NCBI GenBank assembly: GCA_001931905.2
Contig: MSJI02000905.1
Location: 62,001-126,000 of the forward strand
Source of the DNA: Cladosporium sp. IMV 00045
Lineage: Eukaryota; Ascomycota; Dothideomycetes; Cladosporiales; Cladosporiaceae
Reading direction: 5' to 3'
DNA: 64,000 nucleotides
In this document: piece after piece, positions 1-10,727 of the stretch
How positions within the stretch are numbered: the first letter of the stretch is position 1
Layout of the letters: every line of letters begins with the position of its first letter
Program-made: the position numbers and the translations under genes
Notes under the pieces: model-generated
Told to the model about the DNA's origin: nothing
The model's input: only the letters and a program-made list of their open reading frames with translations
The model's database searches: none

Positions 1-2
1 CC

Positions 3-272
3 GGAGCCTCGTCAGTCGGGTCAGAAGCCACCAGCGGTGCAGGCGGAGCCTTTTCGACCGCTACCGACGGTGCTGGAAATGTCGTTTCTACCGCCACCAG
101 CGCTGTGGATGGCGCTGCTTCGACTGCTTCTTCTGGAGCTGAGGGTGCTGCTTCTGGAGCCAGCGCGGCGGCGACCGATGATGATTCTACTGCGACTGAT
201 TCTGGTGCCGCTTCTACTGGTGGTGCCATGGCTGGTGTCTTTGCCGTCGGCCTTGCTGCTGCATTGCTGTAG
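3..272 (+). CDS. GPI-anchored cell-surface protein, C-terminal part
   Basis: This reading frame is open from the left edge and ends at TAG 270-272, giving the last 89 residues of a longer protein. The visible part is almost all Ser, Thr, Ala and Gly. It ends in a short hydrophobic stretch (GAMAGVFAVGLAAALL) that stops without a charged tail. That is the layout of a fungal GPI-anchor signal behind an O-glycosylated stalk, so the product is probably a cell-wall or plasma-membrane surface protein. The functional domain, if any, lies outside the window. A longer frame on the same strand (37-390) has no such pattern and is a shadow. The 5' end is missing. Confidence 0.6.
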   Translation, partial: GASSVGSEATSGAGGAFSTATDGAGNVVSTATSAVDGAASTASSGAEGAASGASAAATDDDSTATDSGAASTGGAMAGVFAVGLAAALL

Positions 273-1035
273 ATGGGGAACAGTATTTTATTCTAAGAGT
301 GTGCCCGGTTTGTGGAGGGCCATGTTAGACCAACAGCACGATCACATTAAGAACCACCTACAGTCTAGGGTAATTTGGCTATATGCCTGAAAGGAATGAT
401 TGAATGAAACATTGTACATTATCAATTTAGTTCTGTGACTTTCGACGACTTCTCCTCCCATAATCGCTCACCACCTACGTGCTTTCTTAGCAAATTGATC
501 AGACTTGTCCTCCCTCGGTAGATCAGGGAAACTGAAAGTAAGACTTGAAAGATCCTTAGAGAGCGAGACACAATACATCATATTGCCAAGTCCGTATTCC
601 CGCGGAAGCTGGTAGGATGGAACGACTTTGTCACGCCTAATGTTGCAAATCTCGGCATTGACATATAATTGTTGGAAGGGTGAAATCCCAGATGATTTGG
701 ACAAGAAGTGAGTATACGAATGGTATCCATCACAGAAGAATTGGAAGTGCTTCTATAAAAAGAAGTCGAATCAAGTGACGATCAAATGGAGTGTCGCCTG
801 GCACATGAAGCCGAGCGGGTCCGAAGAATGCGTGGCTGACGTTGATGATGGGGAAATGGAAACACCTACCTGGTCATTCAGAGGTACCAACAGCAGCAAC
901 CACCTAGCCAAATCTGTCCACCTTTTATTCAACGCCAACTTGGCGGCAAACATGTTGATACATGTCCACGTTCGCTAATCCTCTTTTTCTACCCTTTAAG
1001 TTTTTCCATATAATGTACCTCCGCTGCGCATAAGC
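273..1035. other. Intergenic, no gene seen
   Basis: Terminator region of the surface-protein gene and promoter of SEC59. Only short unconvincing frames are present. A short pyrimidine-rich stretch lies before the SEC59 start. Confidence 0.5.
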
Positions 1036-3942
1036 ATGCCCCCAACCACTCAATCAGCTCCCTCTACTGCCGCCATCTCATCCTCAACCACCGAACCCGT
1101 TGGAGAGGTTCCAAAAGAAAATCCAGCAGACATAGAAGAAGACCCGTCGCTCTTACGAGAATTCACACGCTCACCACATCCTTACCACCGCCATGGATCC
1201 ACGTACCGCGAGCAAAGCCGTTACAGCCCTGGCTCTGAGCGTGATACCCGCCGCAGCGCTCTGGTACATCAACAAGGACGAGATTCAGGCTCCTCCCTCA
1301 GCTCCGAAGATACAGACACCGCCGGCGGCACGGAAGCCGAGACAGGATTAAGACCTATAAATGATGGTGTCGCGATTTCGGTTGCTGGCAGCGAGAGCGG
1401 GACAGAGGCCGACGATGAGCGGCCTGATTTCATGAAACTGCTGCCGCCGCCTACGCTGCGACCGCGGAAAGGCCTAAAGGTCGGAGAGAACAACGAGGAA
1501 GCGTACCTTTCTCCAAGCCAGCTTGATGATGAGGGAAGAGATGGTGAATACTTTCCCAGGCGGCGAAAGAGCGCCACAGAGGAGAGTGATGAAGCACGGA
1601 AGAGCAGAGAAGAGGAGGAACAAGAGAGGCTATTTCGAAGACGTCTGCATGAATTTGCGCGAAGGAGCTCTGAAGTCGCTCTGGTCGGAGCCATCGTGCT
1701 ATGCGTGCTGTGCGGCGCAGGCGTATGGGCTGCAGCTTGGGAATGGCGCATGGAGCTTTTGAGCCACATGATCATTCCCGCCTTGCTGATTCTGGCTTAT
1801 CCCATTAAGCTCTCTATCGTGGACACTCGCGCAATCTACAACAAACCCTGGCAACGGTTCCGCGTCCCTGCTTCTTTCGATCCTGCGACGGTGCTTTATC
1901 CACCTTTCTTGCCAGTGCTGGTCGCGCTTACGATATCGCCGACGAACCCGCAAATCATCCTGCCGAATGTAATTCTAGGACTCTCATCTCTCCCTCAAAG
2001 GCTGTTTCCACGGTCGAGCCGATACTTTGGCATCAACGTCGTGCATTGGTTCATTGCGATCATACCGCTTCTCGTCTCTGAAAATACAAACTGGATCTCC
2101 TGGCTCGCAGCCGAGAAGCCCTACTCTACAAAAGCAATCGGAGCCGTTTCCACAGAGGTTTTGGTGACTCTGTACCCTTTGCATCACGCGTTGCTGCAAC
2201 CACTGCAGTATCTTACTACGACCAGCCTTTTGATCTCGGAGCTCCACCTTCTCTCGGCCGTGCTGATCAATCTACTCCTGTTTGCGCAGACCCCACAGAC
2301 TACAATCATCAAGTCTTGCCTTTGGATCGGCGGTCTTTCGCTGTTCGTTCTTACGGAGCGGATGCTCCACTGGAACGTCACCCTCGCTCGAGTTCCAAAA
2401 TGGAAGCTTCGTCGACCTGGTCATACAGCAGAGGAGCGTAGATCGCTCGTGGATGCCGTATCAGAGATCATCCAGGCGCAGCGCGCTACTGCTGCATTCA
2501 AATCTTCTTCATCTCCAGACCACCACAGCGACGCCGATGAAGATCAGCCGGAAGTCACACTTAAGAAGCTTCCTAACGGCCGGAGAAAGCTGGCCACTCG
2601 CGTGTGGCAGAGTCTTTATATGGAAGACAACCAGGAGGAAGAAGAGCCGCAGTCTGCTGTTGAGCCGCGCAAATTGCCGTCTGCATTTGCATTACCAAAG
2701 ATCGATGGTAGCTCTCAAAAACCGAGACGCTACACCGTGCCAGAAGGCCTAGCGGCCACCTTGCGGGAAAAATTCAACACCGGACGAAAGAAAAGCAAAT
2801 CGGCCAATTTGTTGTGGTGCTTGCAACTGACCCCTGCGCAAGCTTTGCGAAGGAAATGGCTATACGCAGCCTACGTCTACGCGGTCATCGTGGTCATTGT
2901 GCTTGGACCCGTCCGAAACTACGTCTCTCGCAAGGCTCTCGGTGGTCACGAACCCATAGGCTGGGCCATTGGCTATCTTTTGGGACATTTTCCACCGGCC
3001 CGATCTGTGATCTCATCCCTGAGCCTGCAGGGCTGGATCCCACTCCCGCCTGCACCTGAATCGCTTTCCAGCATCTCGCTTGCCCTCCCGATCAACATCC
3101 CTGCCCTTCGCTACTCACTCGGCCATTCAAATCTTCGCCTTATCCTGATAGCCTACTGGGTACTTGTTCTCATCGCTGGACTCCTCGCCGTATTCACCCT
3201 GACTGCTTACGTGGAAGTCGACACTCGCCGTAAAGTCTTCCACGGCGTCATGGTTGCCATGCTTCTCCCATCAACCTTTGTCGACCCCTGCGCCTGTGCC
3301 CTTGCATTGGCTCTATTCCTCACCCTCTTTCTACTCCTCGAAGTCATTCGCGCGGGCCAAGTCCCACCTCTCGGCAGTGCCCTTGCGCGCTTCGTAGCAC
3401 CATACGTCGATGGGCGAGACCTCCGCGGTCCGGTCGTCGTATCCCACATCTTCCTCCTCATCGGCTGTGCCGTACCTCTCTGGTTCTCGCTCGCAGCGAC
3501 CTTACGCACAAACGACGGATGGGAACTGGCACACGACCAGCGCGACGTCGGCATGCTCTCAGGCGTCATCTGCGTCGGTATGGGCGACGCAGCCGCCAGC
3601 CTGATCGGCCGTCGCTACGGTCGTCGCAAGTGGTCCTGGGTCGGCGGCAAGAGCTTGGAAGGCAGCGCTGCTTTCGCCCTGGCCGTGACGGTCGGCCTGA
3701 TGTTTGGGAAGTTCTATCTGGCGTTGGGAGGATGGGACGACGGCGGTGGGGACTCTTGGGGAGCAATTCAGGAGTCTTCGATTTACGACTTTCTCTTCTC
3801 GCGCTGTTGGGTAGTGACTTTGGTCAAAGCGATGGTTTCGGCTTGCGGTGCGAGTTTTATGGAGGCGGTTTTGACGGGTGCTAATGATAATGTGGTCGTG
3901 CCGGTTGTGCTTTGGTTGCTTGTGAAAGGTTTGAGGGTTTGA
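1036..3942 (+). CDS. SEC59: Dolichol kinase (SEC59-like)
   Basis: A single 968-residue frame without introns. Dolichol kinase uses CTP to phosphorylate dolichol in the ER membrane, the last step in making the carrier for N-glycans, GPI anchors and O-mannose. The N-terminal ~220 residues are charged and Ser-rich. About a dozen hydrophobic segments follow, interrupted near residues 480-600 by a hydrophilic loop. The C-terminal third carries the family's signature region: VEVDTRRKVFHG, then SGVICVGMGDAAASLIGRRY and GRRKWSWVGGKSLEGS, matching the CTP-binding DAxASxxG and KSxEGS motifs. It is much longer than yeast Sec59, because of the N-terminal extension typical of filamentous fungi. It runs toward ERG6, with 237 bases between the stops. 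Confidence 0.9.
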   Translation: MPPTTQSAPSTAAISSSTTEPVGEVPKENPADIEEDPSLLREFTRSPHPYHRHGSTYREQSRYSPGSERDTRRSALVHQQGRDSGSSLSSEDTDTAGGTEAETGLRPINDGVAISVAGSESGTEADDERPDFMKLLPPPTLRPRKGLKVGENNEEAYLSPSQLDDEGRDGEYFPRRRKSATEESDEARKSREEEEQERLFRRRLHEFARRSSEVALVGAIVLCVLCGAGVWAAAWEWRMELLSHMIIPALLILAYPIKLSIVDTRAIYNKPWQRFRVPASFDPATVLYPPFLPVLVALTISPTNPQIILPNVILGLSSLPQRLFPRSSRYFGINVVHWFIAIIPLLVSENTNWISWLAAEKPYSTKAIGAVSTEVLVTLYPLHHALLQPLQYLTTTSLLISELHLLSAVLINLLLFAQTPQTTIIKSCLWIGGLSLFVLTERMLHWNVTLARVPKWKLRRPGHTAEERRSLVDAVSEIIQAQRATAAFKSSSSPDHHSDADEDQPEVTLKKLPNGRRKLATRVWQSLYMEDNQEEEEPQSAVEPRKLPSAFALPKIDGSSQKPRRYTVPEGLAATLREKFNTGRKKSKSANLLWCLQLTPAQALRRKWLYAAYVYAVIVVIVLGPVRNYVSRKALGGHEPIGWAIGYLLGHFPPARSVISSLSLQGWIPLPPAPESLSSISLALPINIPALRYSLGHSNLRLILIAYWVLVLIAGLLAVFTLTAYVEVDTRRKVFHGVMVAMLLPSTFVDPCACALALALFLTLFLLLEVIRAGQVPPLGSALARFVAPYVDGRDLRGPVVVSHIFLLIGCAVPLWFSLAATLRTNDGWELAHDQRDVGMLSGVICVGMGDAAASLIGRRYGRRKWSWVGGKSLEGSAAFALAVTVGLMFGKFYLALGGWDDGGGDSWGAIQESSIYDFLFSRCWVVTLVKAMVSACGASFMEAVLTGANDNVVVPVVLWLLVKGLRV

Positions 3943-4179
3943 GGGAGTGCGAAGAGCTCGTTGTGATTTGAGTATCTTATGGCTCCAATATCAATTAGCT
4001 GATAAACATGTAGTACCGTATCTTAAGTAGGGATTTTCCCGGTCAATTTCCCTCGTCTTGTGGCAGACCTCTACTCTGGTCTGTTCGAAAGCACTGTATC
4101 ACTCTCAGAATACGTCCAGCCGACGAACCAATTCGTCGACGATCATCATTGACAGTCGAAGCAACCTTGCTTTGCAGAA

Positions 4180-5444
4180 TCAAGCTACAAGAGGCTTCCT
4201 ACCCATTATCAAATACATCGGCGTAAACAACCCTTCCCTTCCACCTGACACAAGAGCATCACTAGCCGCAGACAATTCAGCAGCCGTATCAGCGGTGCCT
4301 AACGGCGCCAACCTCAAAGTCTCCATCGAGCGCAACAAACACCCCATAGCAACCCTCCCCACCCTGCTAATACGAAGGTAACCCAAAAAGTCCATCAAAT
4401 CCTGGGATCCACGCAAATCCCCCGCGAGCGGCGCATACCACGGCCTCCTGTCCGGCCGCTCAGCGAGATCCTCTTCACACTCGACGACAAACCCGGCTTT
4501 GCGCATGGCTTCCAGCGCTTCTCTGCGTGGCACCATGTTGGAGATCCCGTTTCCCCTTTCGATTCCCAGGCGAATTGCCCGGTGGGTTTTGTTCCCTTCG
4601 TCGTATTTATCCGTCATGACCCATTCGTAGACGCCGAAGACGCCGCCGGGTTTGAGCACGCGGAAGATTTGACTGTACACGGCTTCCAGCGAGGGGGCGT
4701 GGACGGTGGCTTCGATCGCGTAGGCGGCTGAGAAGGTGTTGGGCGGGAAGTTGATGTCCTGGATCGGAGGAATGTCGAGAGTCAGTACAGTCCCTTCGTT
4801 TTGTTTTCGCTGACGGGGATAGTGATTCGAGACTTACCATGAAATTCCCCTTAACGAACGAGACTTTACTCGACAATCCCTCGCGGGCAGCATGCGCAGT
4901 CGCCCTCTCGACTTGATAAGCGTTGTTGTTTAGACCGACAACATTGCAACCGGTGAAAGTCGCGATTTGTCTGGCGGGTTTGCCGACTCCACAACCGACG
5001 TCCAGGACAGTCATGGAGTCGTCGATCCGGATCCTGTGCGCGAGATAATGTTCGTGTCGGGCCAGAGCTTGCAGTAATGTTTCGCCGACGCCGAAGCGGC
5101 AGAAGTGAAATGATTGCGCCCAGCCTTCTTCGTAGAAGTCGGTGACGAGGTCGTAGTAGCTACGTATGGTGTTAGGCTATTCGTTTACTTTGCTCAGGTG
5201 ATTTGGCTTACTTGTTTACAAGAGACATGTATTTGCCTTTGCGGTCGTTTCTCGCTGATTCGTCGTCGCGAGCATTTCCGTCTGCTTCCCAGTAGCTGAC
5301 ATAATCCTTAGTGATGTTTCTGTGAGAACCGCTGTCTTTACTCAGCATGGCAAGAAATGCATTGCGTTCTTCGGAAGATTTGCCATGCATCAATTTGAGC
5401 ATGACAGGGTCGTGTGTGATGAGATTCTCGGGGTTGGAAGCCAT
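4180..5444 (-). CDS. ERG6: Sterol 24-C-methyltransferase (ERG6-like)
   Basis: Three exons: 5212-5444, 4838-5159 and 4180-4758. The introns (5160-5211, 4759-4837) have GTAAG donors and AG acceptors. The joined protein has 377 residues, the usual family length. The enzyme moves a methyl group from S-adenosylmethionine to C-24 of zymosterol or lanosterol in ergosterol synthesis. Visible motifs are the substrate-region [16 protein letters not shown] motif [17 protein letters not shown], the [10 protein letters not shown] segment, [14 protein letters not shown], and the C-terminal sterol-methyltransferase tail ending [12 protein letters not shown]. The start ATG at 5444 opens a normal N terminus (MASNPENL). 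Alternative members act on lanosterol rather than zymosterol, and the sequence does not say which. Confidence 0.88.
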
Positions 5445-6939
5445 GGTGATCGTTCGAGGCGTTGGATTGATGTATCCTGACAGGCGAGAACGCTACATCG
5501 TACACAGAGAGGTCTACTTATCAGGTCAATGGCAGGTCATTCGTCCCATTTCTAAATAATCAGACCATTTGTCGTTCGATGAAGTCAGCAGCTGCGGCAA
5601 GCCATAATTGCATCAATGGCTTTGTTGTAGATGCTTCGAATACTTCATCAGCCGCTCTGAGAAATACCTGACAACCCATTGGCCCTTTGTGTTGTAATCA
5701 TCGCACTTATCATTCTTGTGGTCCACTACAGATGCCCAGAATGGGAGTAGCGTAACAAAGATCCATCTCCACTTGAGATTATGGTCTGATTCTCATCCTG
5801 GATGCAATTCACTAGCAAGCGGGGTCTGGAGTTGATTGCGCTAGGAGGTATCGCCCATTGACTGCGACCAATTTTCTTTCATAATTTTGGACCGTTCTAA
5901 CTAAAAAAAGGTGGGCATTGTACGATTCAATCTGATATCGAGATCTGAGGGTGGTTCAAAGCCTTGATTCTACCGAGCGAATGCTGTCAACACAAAAGGT
6001 GCTCGAGATTATTATAGATCGATCGATGGACCAACCGTCCATCTACCCCCTGCGTTGCGCACGCCTCGACGGAACATCCCTTCATTGATTTTTCGTCGAT
6101 CGTACGATATTTCACACAATCCTACCTTCGTAAAACGACCACGTCTCGGCTAAGCGCCGCCTTAAGATGGTATGCTTTGCAACGATCCGACCTTGGCGAG
6201 TTGAGATAAGGCGTCACATCGAACGTGAAAACCAAGCATTTCTGCGCTGCACATTCTTCTCGGATAGCGCCATGTAATTTCGCTACTCTCTGGCGGTTGA
6301 TGTAACACTCTCCTGCGTCGCGTACCATGCAGCCCTATCACTTGTGGTGTTGGCGAGGGGCTTTTCCTCTGCGGTTAATTTCTTACCCGCTGTTCCAGTG
6401 TCTTGGTGACTTTACCCCCAAGATAGGATGCCCGTAATATATCAATTCGTTGAAGGCGTTGCGGAGAGAGCCTCCTCCCTAAGGAAATTTTGAGCCGTCT
6501 CTCTCAGCGGCCCAAGATCGCTTCAAATAGATTGAAGTCGCTGATATGAGCACGAGAGCCACGGAGAGAGCCGCTTTTGCAAGGCCGTTCGAACCCTCTC
6601 TCCCGGTGGCCCTACATTCATCTGGTTAGATGCGAGTTGCTGGTATGAGCACGAAAGCTACAGGGAAAGCCTCTTTTAAAAGGGTTAAGTTCCAGGGGAA
6701 GAACCTAATGAGAGCACTGCCCTGGAGCTCTGGATTTCTTTACCACGATGCTCAAAAAACGCATGTAATGGAGATTGCGACAAGGGACTGCGTGTGCGCT
6801 CAGAACGGCCTGCATTTGAACTTTTATATAACTTTTATGCACCCACGAAACGGGCATTAGCAGCTCCATGAATGGGTTGCCTCTTCATCTTCCGTCGTTG
6901 CTGTGTTGCTAGAGATACAGTCGAACACCTTCAAGCAGT
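5445..6939. other. Gene-poor stretch
   Basis: About 1.5 kb between the divergent start of ERG6 and the convergent end of the pectate lyase gene. Only short frames without recognisable content are present. It holds the short imperfect repeat listed at 6537-6694. Confidence 0.45.
6537..6694. repeat. Short imperfect direct repeat
   Basis: Two units of about 58 bases (6537-6595 and 6636-6694) share TATGAGCACGA and GCTTTTG/GCCTCTTTT-type blocks. Many of the differences between units are transitions (C/T, G/A). Confidence 0.4.
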
Positions 6940-8043
6940 TTAAAGGGAGAGGGTGTTGCCGACGGAGCCCTCAAGGGCGGACTTCACGCTGTCGCTGCCG
7001 AGGAGCTCGTACTCGTAGGGAACGCTGGTGAGCTCGCCCTCCTCAGGGAGCTGGTCGCCGGCGCCAACGACGTCGTTCAGGACAGCGTAGCCAGGCTCGT
7101 CGGAGTACAGGGAAGCGACACCGGTCTTGAGGCCCTCGAGGGTGGTGCTCTCAACAAGGACCTGGGCGCCCATGCGGGTGTTGACGCCGCTGTCGCCACC
7201 CTCGTAGTAGTTGTTGTAGATGTGGACGGTGCCGAAGCGGACGGAGGGCATGCGGCTGTTGATGTTGGTCCACATGTTGTTGGCGTAGGTAACGTGCAGG
7301 TATCCGGTGTCCTCATCAGCATTGCTGTCGCTGTGGCCGACGAGAGATGCCTTGTAGTGGTCGTGGAAGTGGGTGTTGCTGATGGTGACGTAGTCGGCAC
7401 CGTGCTTGACATCGCAGAGACCATCATAGTAGTCCTTGCCGTTGTCCATGTCGGAAGAGAGGTCCATGTGGTCGATCCAGACGTTGGTGGCGGCGTCAAT
7501 GTTAATGGCATCCTCACCATCGTCGGCGGTGACCTTTGAGATGGCCAGGTTCTGGACGATAACGTTCTCGACCTTCCTGATGGAGAGACCGATACCGGTG
7601 AGGCCGGATTCGGAGTTCTTGCCCAGGAGAGAGGTGTTGCTGCCGAGCTTGACCTTGGCAGCACCCTCGATGGTGCCGTCGATGTAGACGATCTTGGCCT
7701 CGTCACCCTTGACGGCCTCAGTGAGCTCCTCGAGGGAAGTGACCGTGGTCTCCTGGCCACCAGCACCACCAGTGGTACCGCCGTTCTGGGCGGCGTAACC
7801 AAAAGCCTCGCCGCTGGAGACAGCAGAGCTGCTGGAGTTGCCAGAGCTGCTGGAGGTGCTGTTGCTCGCGGCTGCGACCTTCAAGGCAGGGGCAGAGGAC
7901 GCAGCAGTAGAGGCGGAGCTGGTGGCGGAGGCGCTCGCGACAGTCACGTAGACGGTGGAGACGGCCTCGCAAGACTCAGCAATGGGAGCAGCAACGGAGA
8001 GAAGGGGGGCAATCGCCGCCAGGGCGAAAGAGGTGTACTTCAT
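6940..8043 (-). CDS. Secreted pectate lyase, polysaccharide lyase family 1
   Basis: A single-exon gene for 367 residues. Pectate lyases cleave demethylated pectin by calcium-dependent beta-elimination outside the cell. Residues 1-20 (MKYTSFALAAIAPLLSVAAP) form a signal peptide. A Ser/Ala-rich linker follows to about residue 80, then a parallel beta-helix PL1 domain. PL1 landmarks are NVWIDHMDLSSD, the Asp-rich YYDGLCDVKHGADYVTIS, THFHDHYKASLVGHSD and NINSRMPSVRFGTVHIYNNY, which contains the catalytic Arg. Codon use is strongly biased toward C- or G-ending codons, as in highly expressed secreted enzymes. Pectin rather than pectate as substrate cannot be excluded. Confidence 0.9.
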   Translation of the reverse strand: MKYTSFALAAIAPLLSVAAPIAESCEAVSTVYVTVASASATSSASTAASSAPALKVAAASNSTSSSSGNSSSSAVSSGEAFGYAAQNGGTTGGAGGQETTVTSLEELTEAVKGDEAKIVYIDGTIEGAAKVKLGSNTSLLGKNSESGLTGIGLSIRKVENVIVQNLAISKVTADDGEDAINIDAATNVWIDHMDLSSDMDNGKDYYDGLCDVKHGADYVTISNTHFHDHYKASLVGHSDSNADEDTGYLHVTYANNMWTNINSRMPSVRFGTVHIYNNYYEGGDSGVNTRMGAQVLVESTTLEGLKTGVASLYSDEPGYAVLNDVVGAGDQLPEEGELTSVPYEYELLGSDSVKSALEGSVGNTLSL

Positions 8044-8990
8044 GGTGGCTGGTTAAAAGAAAAAAGATATAGGAATTTTGGGAAAGGAATGTAATGAAAG
8101 AGTGTGCTTGTTTGTCGAGAAAGAACAGTAGGAGGGGGATTCGACTTCATACTTATCTGTCTTCAATGCCTGTCGTTGATCGAGTCTCCCAAGTGATCCA
8201 AGACTAAAGCAACTACCTTGTAGGCGGTATTAGCTGAGATGTCTCCATCCTTTGATGGATTCTCCAAGGGCTTGGCGGGTAGTGACAGACTCTTGGGTGT
8301 TGTATGGACAGTTGCATCGCTTGATGGTCTTTGGGCCGCCGATGGTCAAACATCCGAGATCCTGATAACCGCACAGAGGCTGTAGCGCCGCCAGTGCTCG
8401 ACTGAGTTGTCAGATGGCGCGGGGGATACAGCGCCCTTAGCCAAAGAGAGAACCTACATCGGCTTGTGCGACGTGTGCCGGAGACCTTAGCATCGATTCG
8501 GCTCGAGCCCTATCGATGAGCGTGAACAAGTTTGGCAATAGCGTAGTATCATGTATAGTAAGCGAAGCGAGTCAGTGAAGGCTACAAGAAGAACCAGACT
8601 CAGCACCCTTGCAGCTTTCATCTATTGCGCCTTCTGGCCTTGTAGGGCAGAAGTAGGGCAGACATAGGGCTTTGCCATTGCCACTGTATTTCATCGGTAA
8701 GATTTCTCTTTAGGTGTTAAGACGGAACCATGAAACCAGGCGACTATAGGAGACCTAAGTTTCAGAAAGTCAGCGAGCTTGGCAGTTTTACACTTCATCT
8801 CGCTTCAACGACTTTAGGTCAGCCCTCGGAGAGCGAGCCCCGGGGTTTTCGTTAGCTGCGATCGGAGGCGAGCATATACCACTCACCACGCTCGATTCTC
8901 CTTACTTACAGTACTCTTGATAGCCAGAAAAGACGAAGACGAGCACGAAGTGGAATTGAAATCGTGAGGGACATGATGAATCAGCCCAAA

Positions 8991-9480
8991 GATCCAGGCG
9001 TTTTGGCGATCAGAGCAGGGCACAATGCCATACCGAGCCGACCTTCAACGACAAGCTACAAACTGAATGAGATGGTTTGTTGCGGTGTAAGAACGTCTGA
9101 CCAACGGAGTCTCGTCCATTCACGAAATAACCCATGTCGAACATGGTCTACCAGCATGGAAAATCCAGGCAACACTTCGCACCGAGCACGGCACAATGCC
9201 ATACTGGCCCGATACCCAAGGATAAGCTGCAGACTAGGTGATATTGTTTGTTGTTGTGTAAGTGCATGAGCAACAAAATCTTGTCCATTTGCCTAGTGAT
9301 AATCTATGGGGGGGAGGCATGAAATTCACCAGCTTGGGTATTTATTATAACCTTGCTATCAAGAGCAGGATCTATCATACTCAGCCGATCTCCAACGACA
9401 GACCGCGGATCTAAACGAAATACAAGAGGCATCTAATACCAAAAACCTCGAAGCATGATGTATCCAGGAAGATTTTTCCG
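8991..9480. repeat. Degenerate ~171-base tandem repeat
   Basis: Units start near 8991, 9162 and about 9332. Units 1 and 2 share ATCCAGGC, GCACAATGCCATAC, GACAAGCT/GATAAGCT, TTGTTG and GTCCATT in the same order. Unit 3 keeps only the GAGCAGG, TCATACTCAGCCGA and CCAACGACA core. A possible fourth core lies near 9663. No terminal inverted repeats or coding capacity were seen. Confidence 0.5.
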
Positions 9481-9514
9481 TATGCTGGAGCTTAAGTGCA
9501 TGTCAATTTCGAAA

Positions 9515-9535
9515 AGAGAGAGAGAGAGAGAGAGA
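9515..9535. repeat. (AG)n microsatellite
   Basis: About ten AG dinucleotides in a row. Confidence 0.9.
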
Positions 9536-10727
9536 AGATCATGACCAAGATATAGCAAAAGCCTAGCAGGCCCTCACGCGTCGACAACGTGGCAAGCAAA
9601 TATCACGGCATGGCAGCATTCAGCACAGAGTGCTTCCGGTGCTTACAAGTCTGGGCTCCGGGCAGAACAGGGCTCGACACCAACCTGCACCACCCTCCAA
9701 CGACAAATCACAGGACGTAGTGAAACGAAAGAGAACCCAAAAGCTCGAAGGCACATCGACAACAACGCCTCAAATCATGATATGTCACGTTCGTTGGCAG
9801 AGCCCACCGTACTCAGCGTGGCGACGATAGCACATTACCGCGATGCCGCCAGGTAGACGATGATAACAAAGATGGTAGTAACTCGAAAATGGCGATCGAG
9901 ACGACGGCTCAAGGCGAAATGGCCAGGTCGGTAAATCTCTGCCAGAATGGAAAGAAAGTACAGGTTCAGAGCGCTAAGACACGATGCTATGCCGTGGTAG
10001 ATGAGTTCGCCTGGATGCTACTTCTCTCCGTGCCCATAACAGCTGGAACACGAGAACATGGCGACACACGACGAAAGGGTCTGATCTGGCGCATGAGCGA
10101 AGGTGCCGTCTTATTAGAACTAAGTAGCATGTCGCAGCGTGAGTGGCAGTCCGAGCTGAGCTGCCTTTGTCGCCGTGCAAACCCTGTCTGATAACGAAAC
10201 AACATCTCATCCCGCCACGAAGTCAATGCTCCCTCCCAGAATCCACAGCCAAGACAATCAGAACCCCTCTCGCAGTCGGCGCGACGGTATAGTGTTTCAG
10301 TACACCGAAGCAGCCTGACCCGACCACGACGATCTCGGAGACGTGAGCAGGTTTCAACGGTACAGCGACTTTGCTTCGGTCTCACGACGAGCATAGTGAT
10401 TTCGGAGAATACTTGACACATCCAATGCTCTGTTTCCCAGTGGTGAGATAAATTCAACTGAGTATATGCTGTATCTGATGATACGTGCACAGTGGGTTGT
10501 GAGAGTTCCACCGGCCCAATGCACGCCCCCTTCCATTTTGTTATTCGGCGTCTAGCACGAGCGCGTGCAAGCGCGATGTCTTGAGGGTACACCATGGTAT
10601 GCAAATAAACGCTCAGGGAGATTCCGACCATCAGACGAAAAAAGAAAAAAAAAAAAATGAAAGAAAAAAAATTGAAAAATGAAAATGAAAATGGGATGAT
10701 GAAGGCATTTCAAGTCCTCCCCTCATC

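Larger units (their letters stand above)
8044..10727. other. Long gene-poor region with decayed repeats
   Basis: About 2.7 kb without a supportable gene. It includes the pectate lyase promoter (8044 to about 8200), the degenerate tandem repeat at 8991-9480, an (AG)n tract at 9515-9535 and an A-rich tract at 10635-10692. Frames in it, such as one of 214 codons on the minus strand at 9987-10631, have Arg/Cys-rich shadow-like composition and no recognised domain. Confidence 0.5.

Noticed and set aside
6585..6615. tRNA T-loop-like GTTCGAAC
   Set aside because: No matching A box or cloverleaf; it is part of a short imperfect repeat.
7077..7802. 241-codon minus-strand frame inside the pectate lyase gene
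   Set aside because: Thr/Ser/Pro-rich frame-shifted shadow of a strongly biased gene.
8991..9480. CRISPR-like array
   Set aside because: The genome is eukaryotic and the repeats are long, degenerate and without short identical units.
9987..10631. 214-codon minus-strand frame in the gene-poor region
   Set aside because: Arg/Cys-rich composition, no domain, and it does not start at an ATG in a plausible context.
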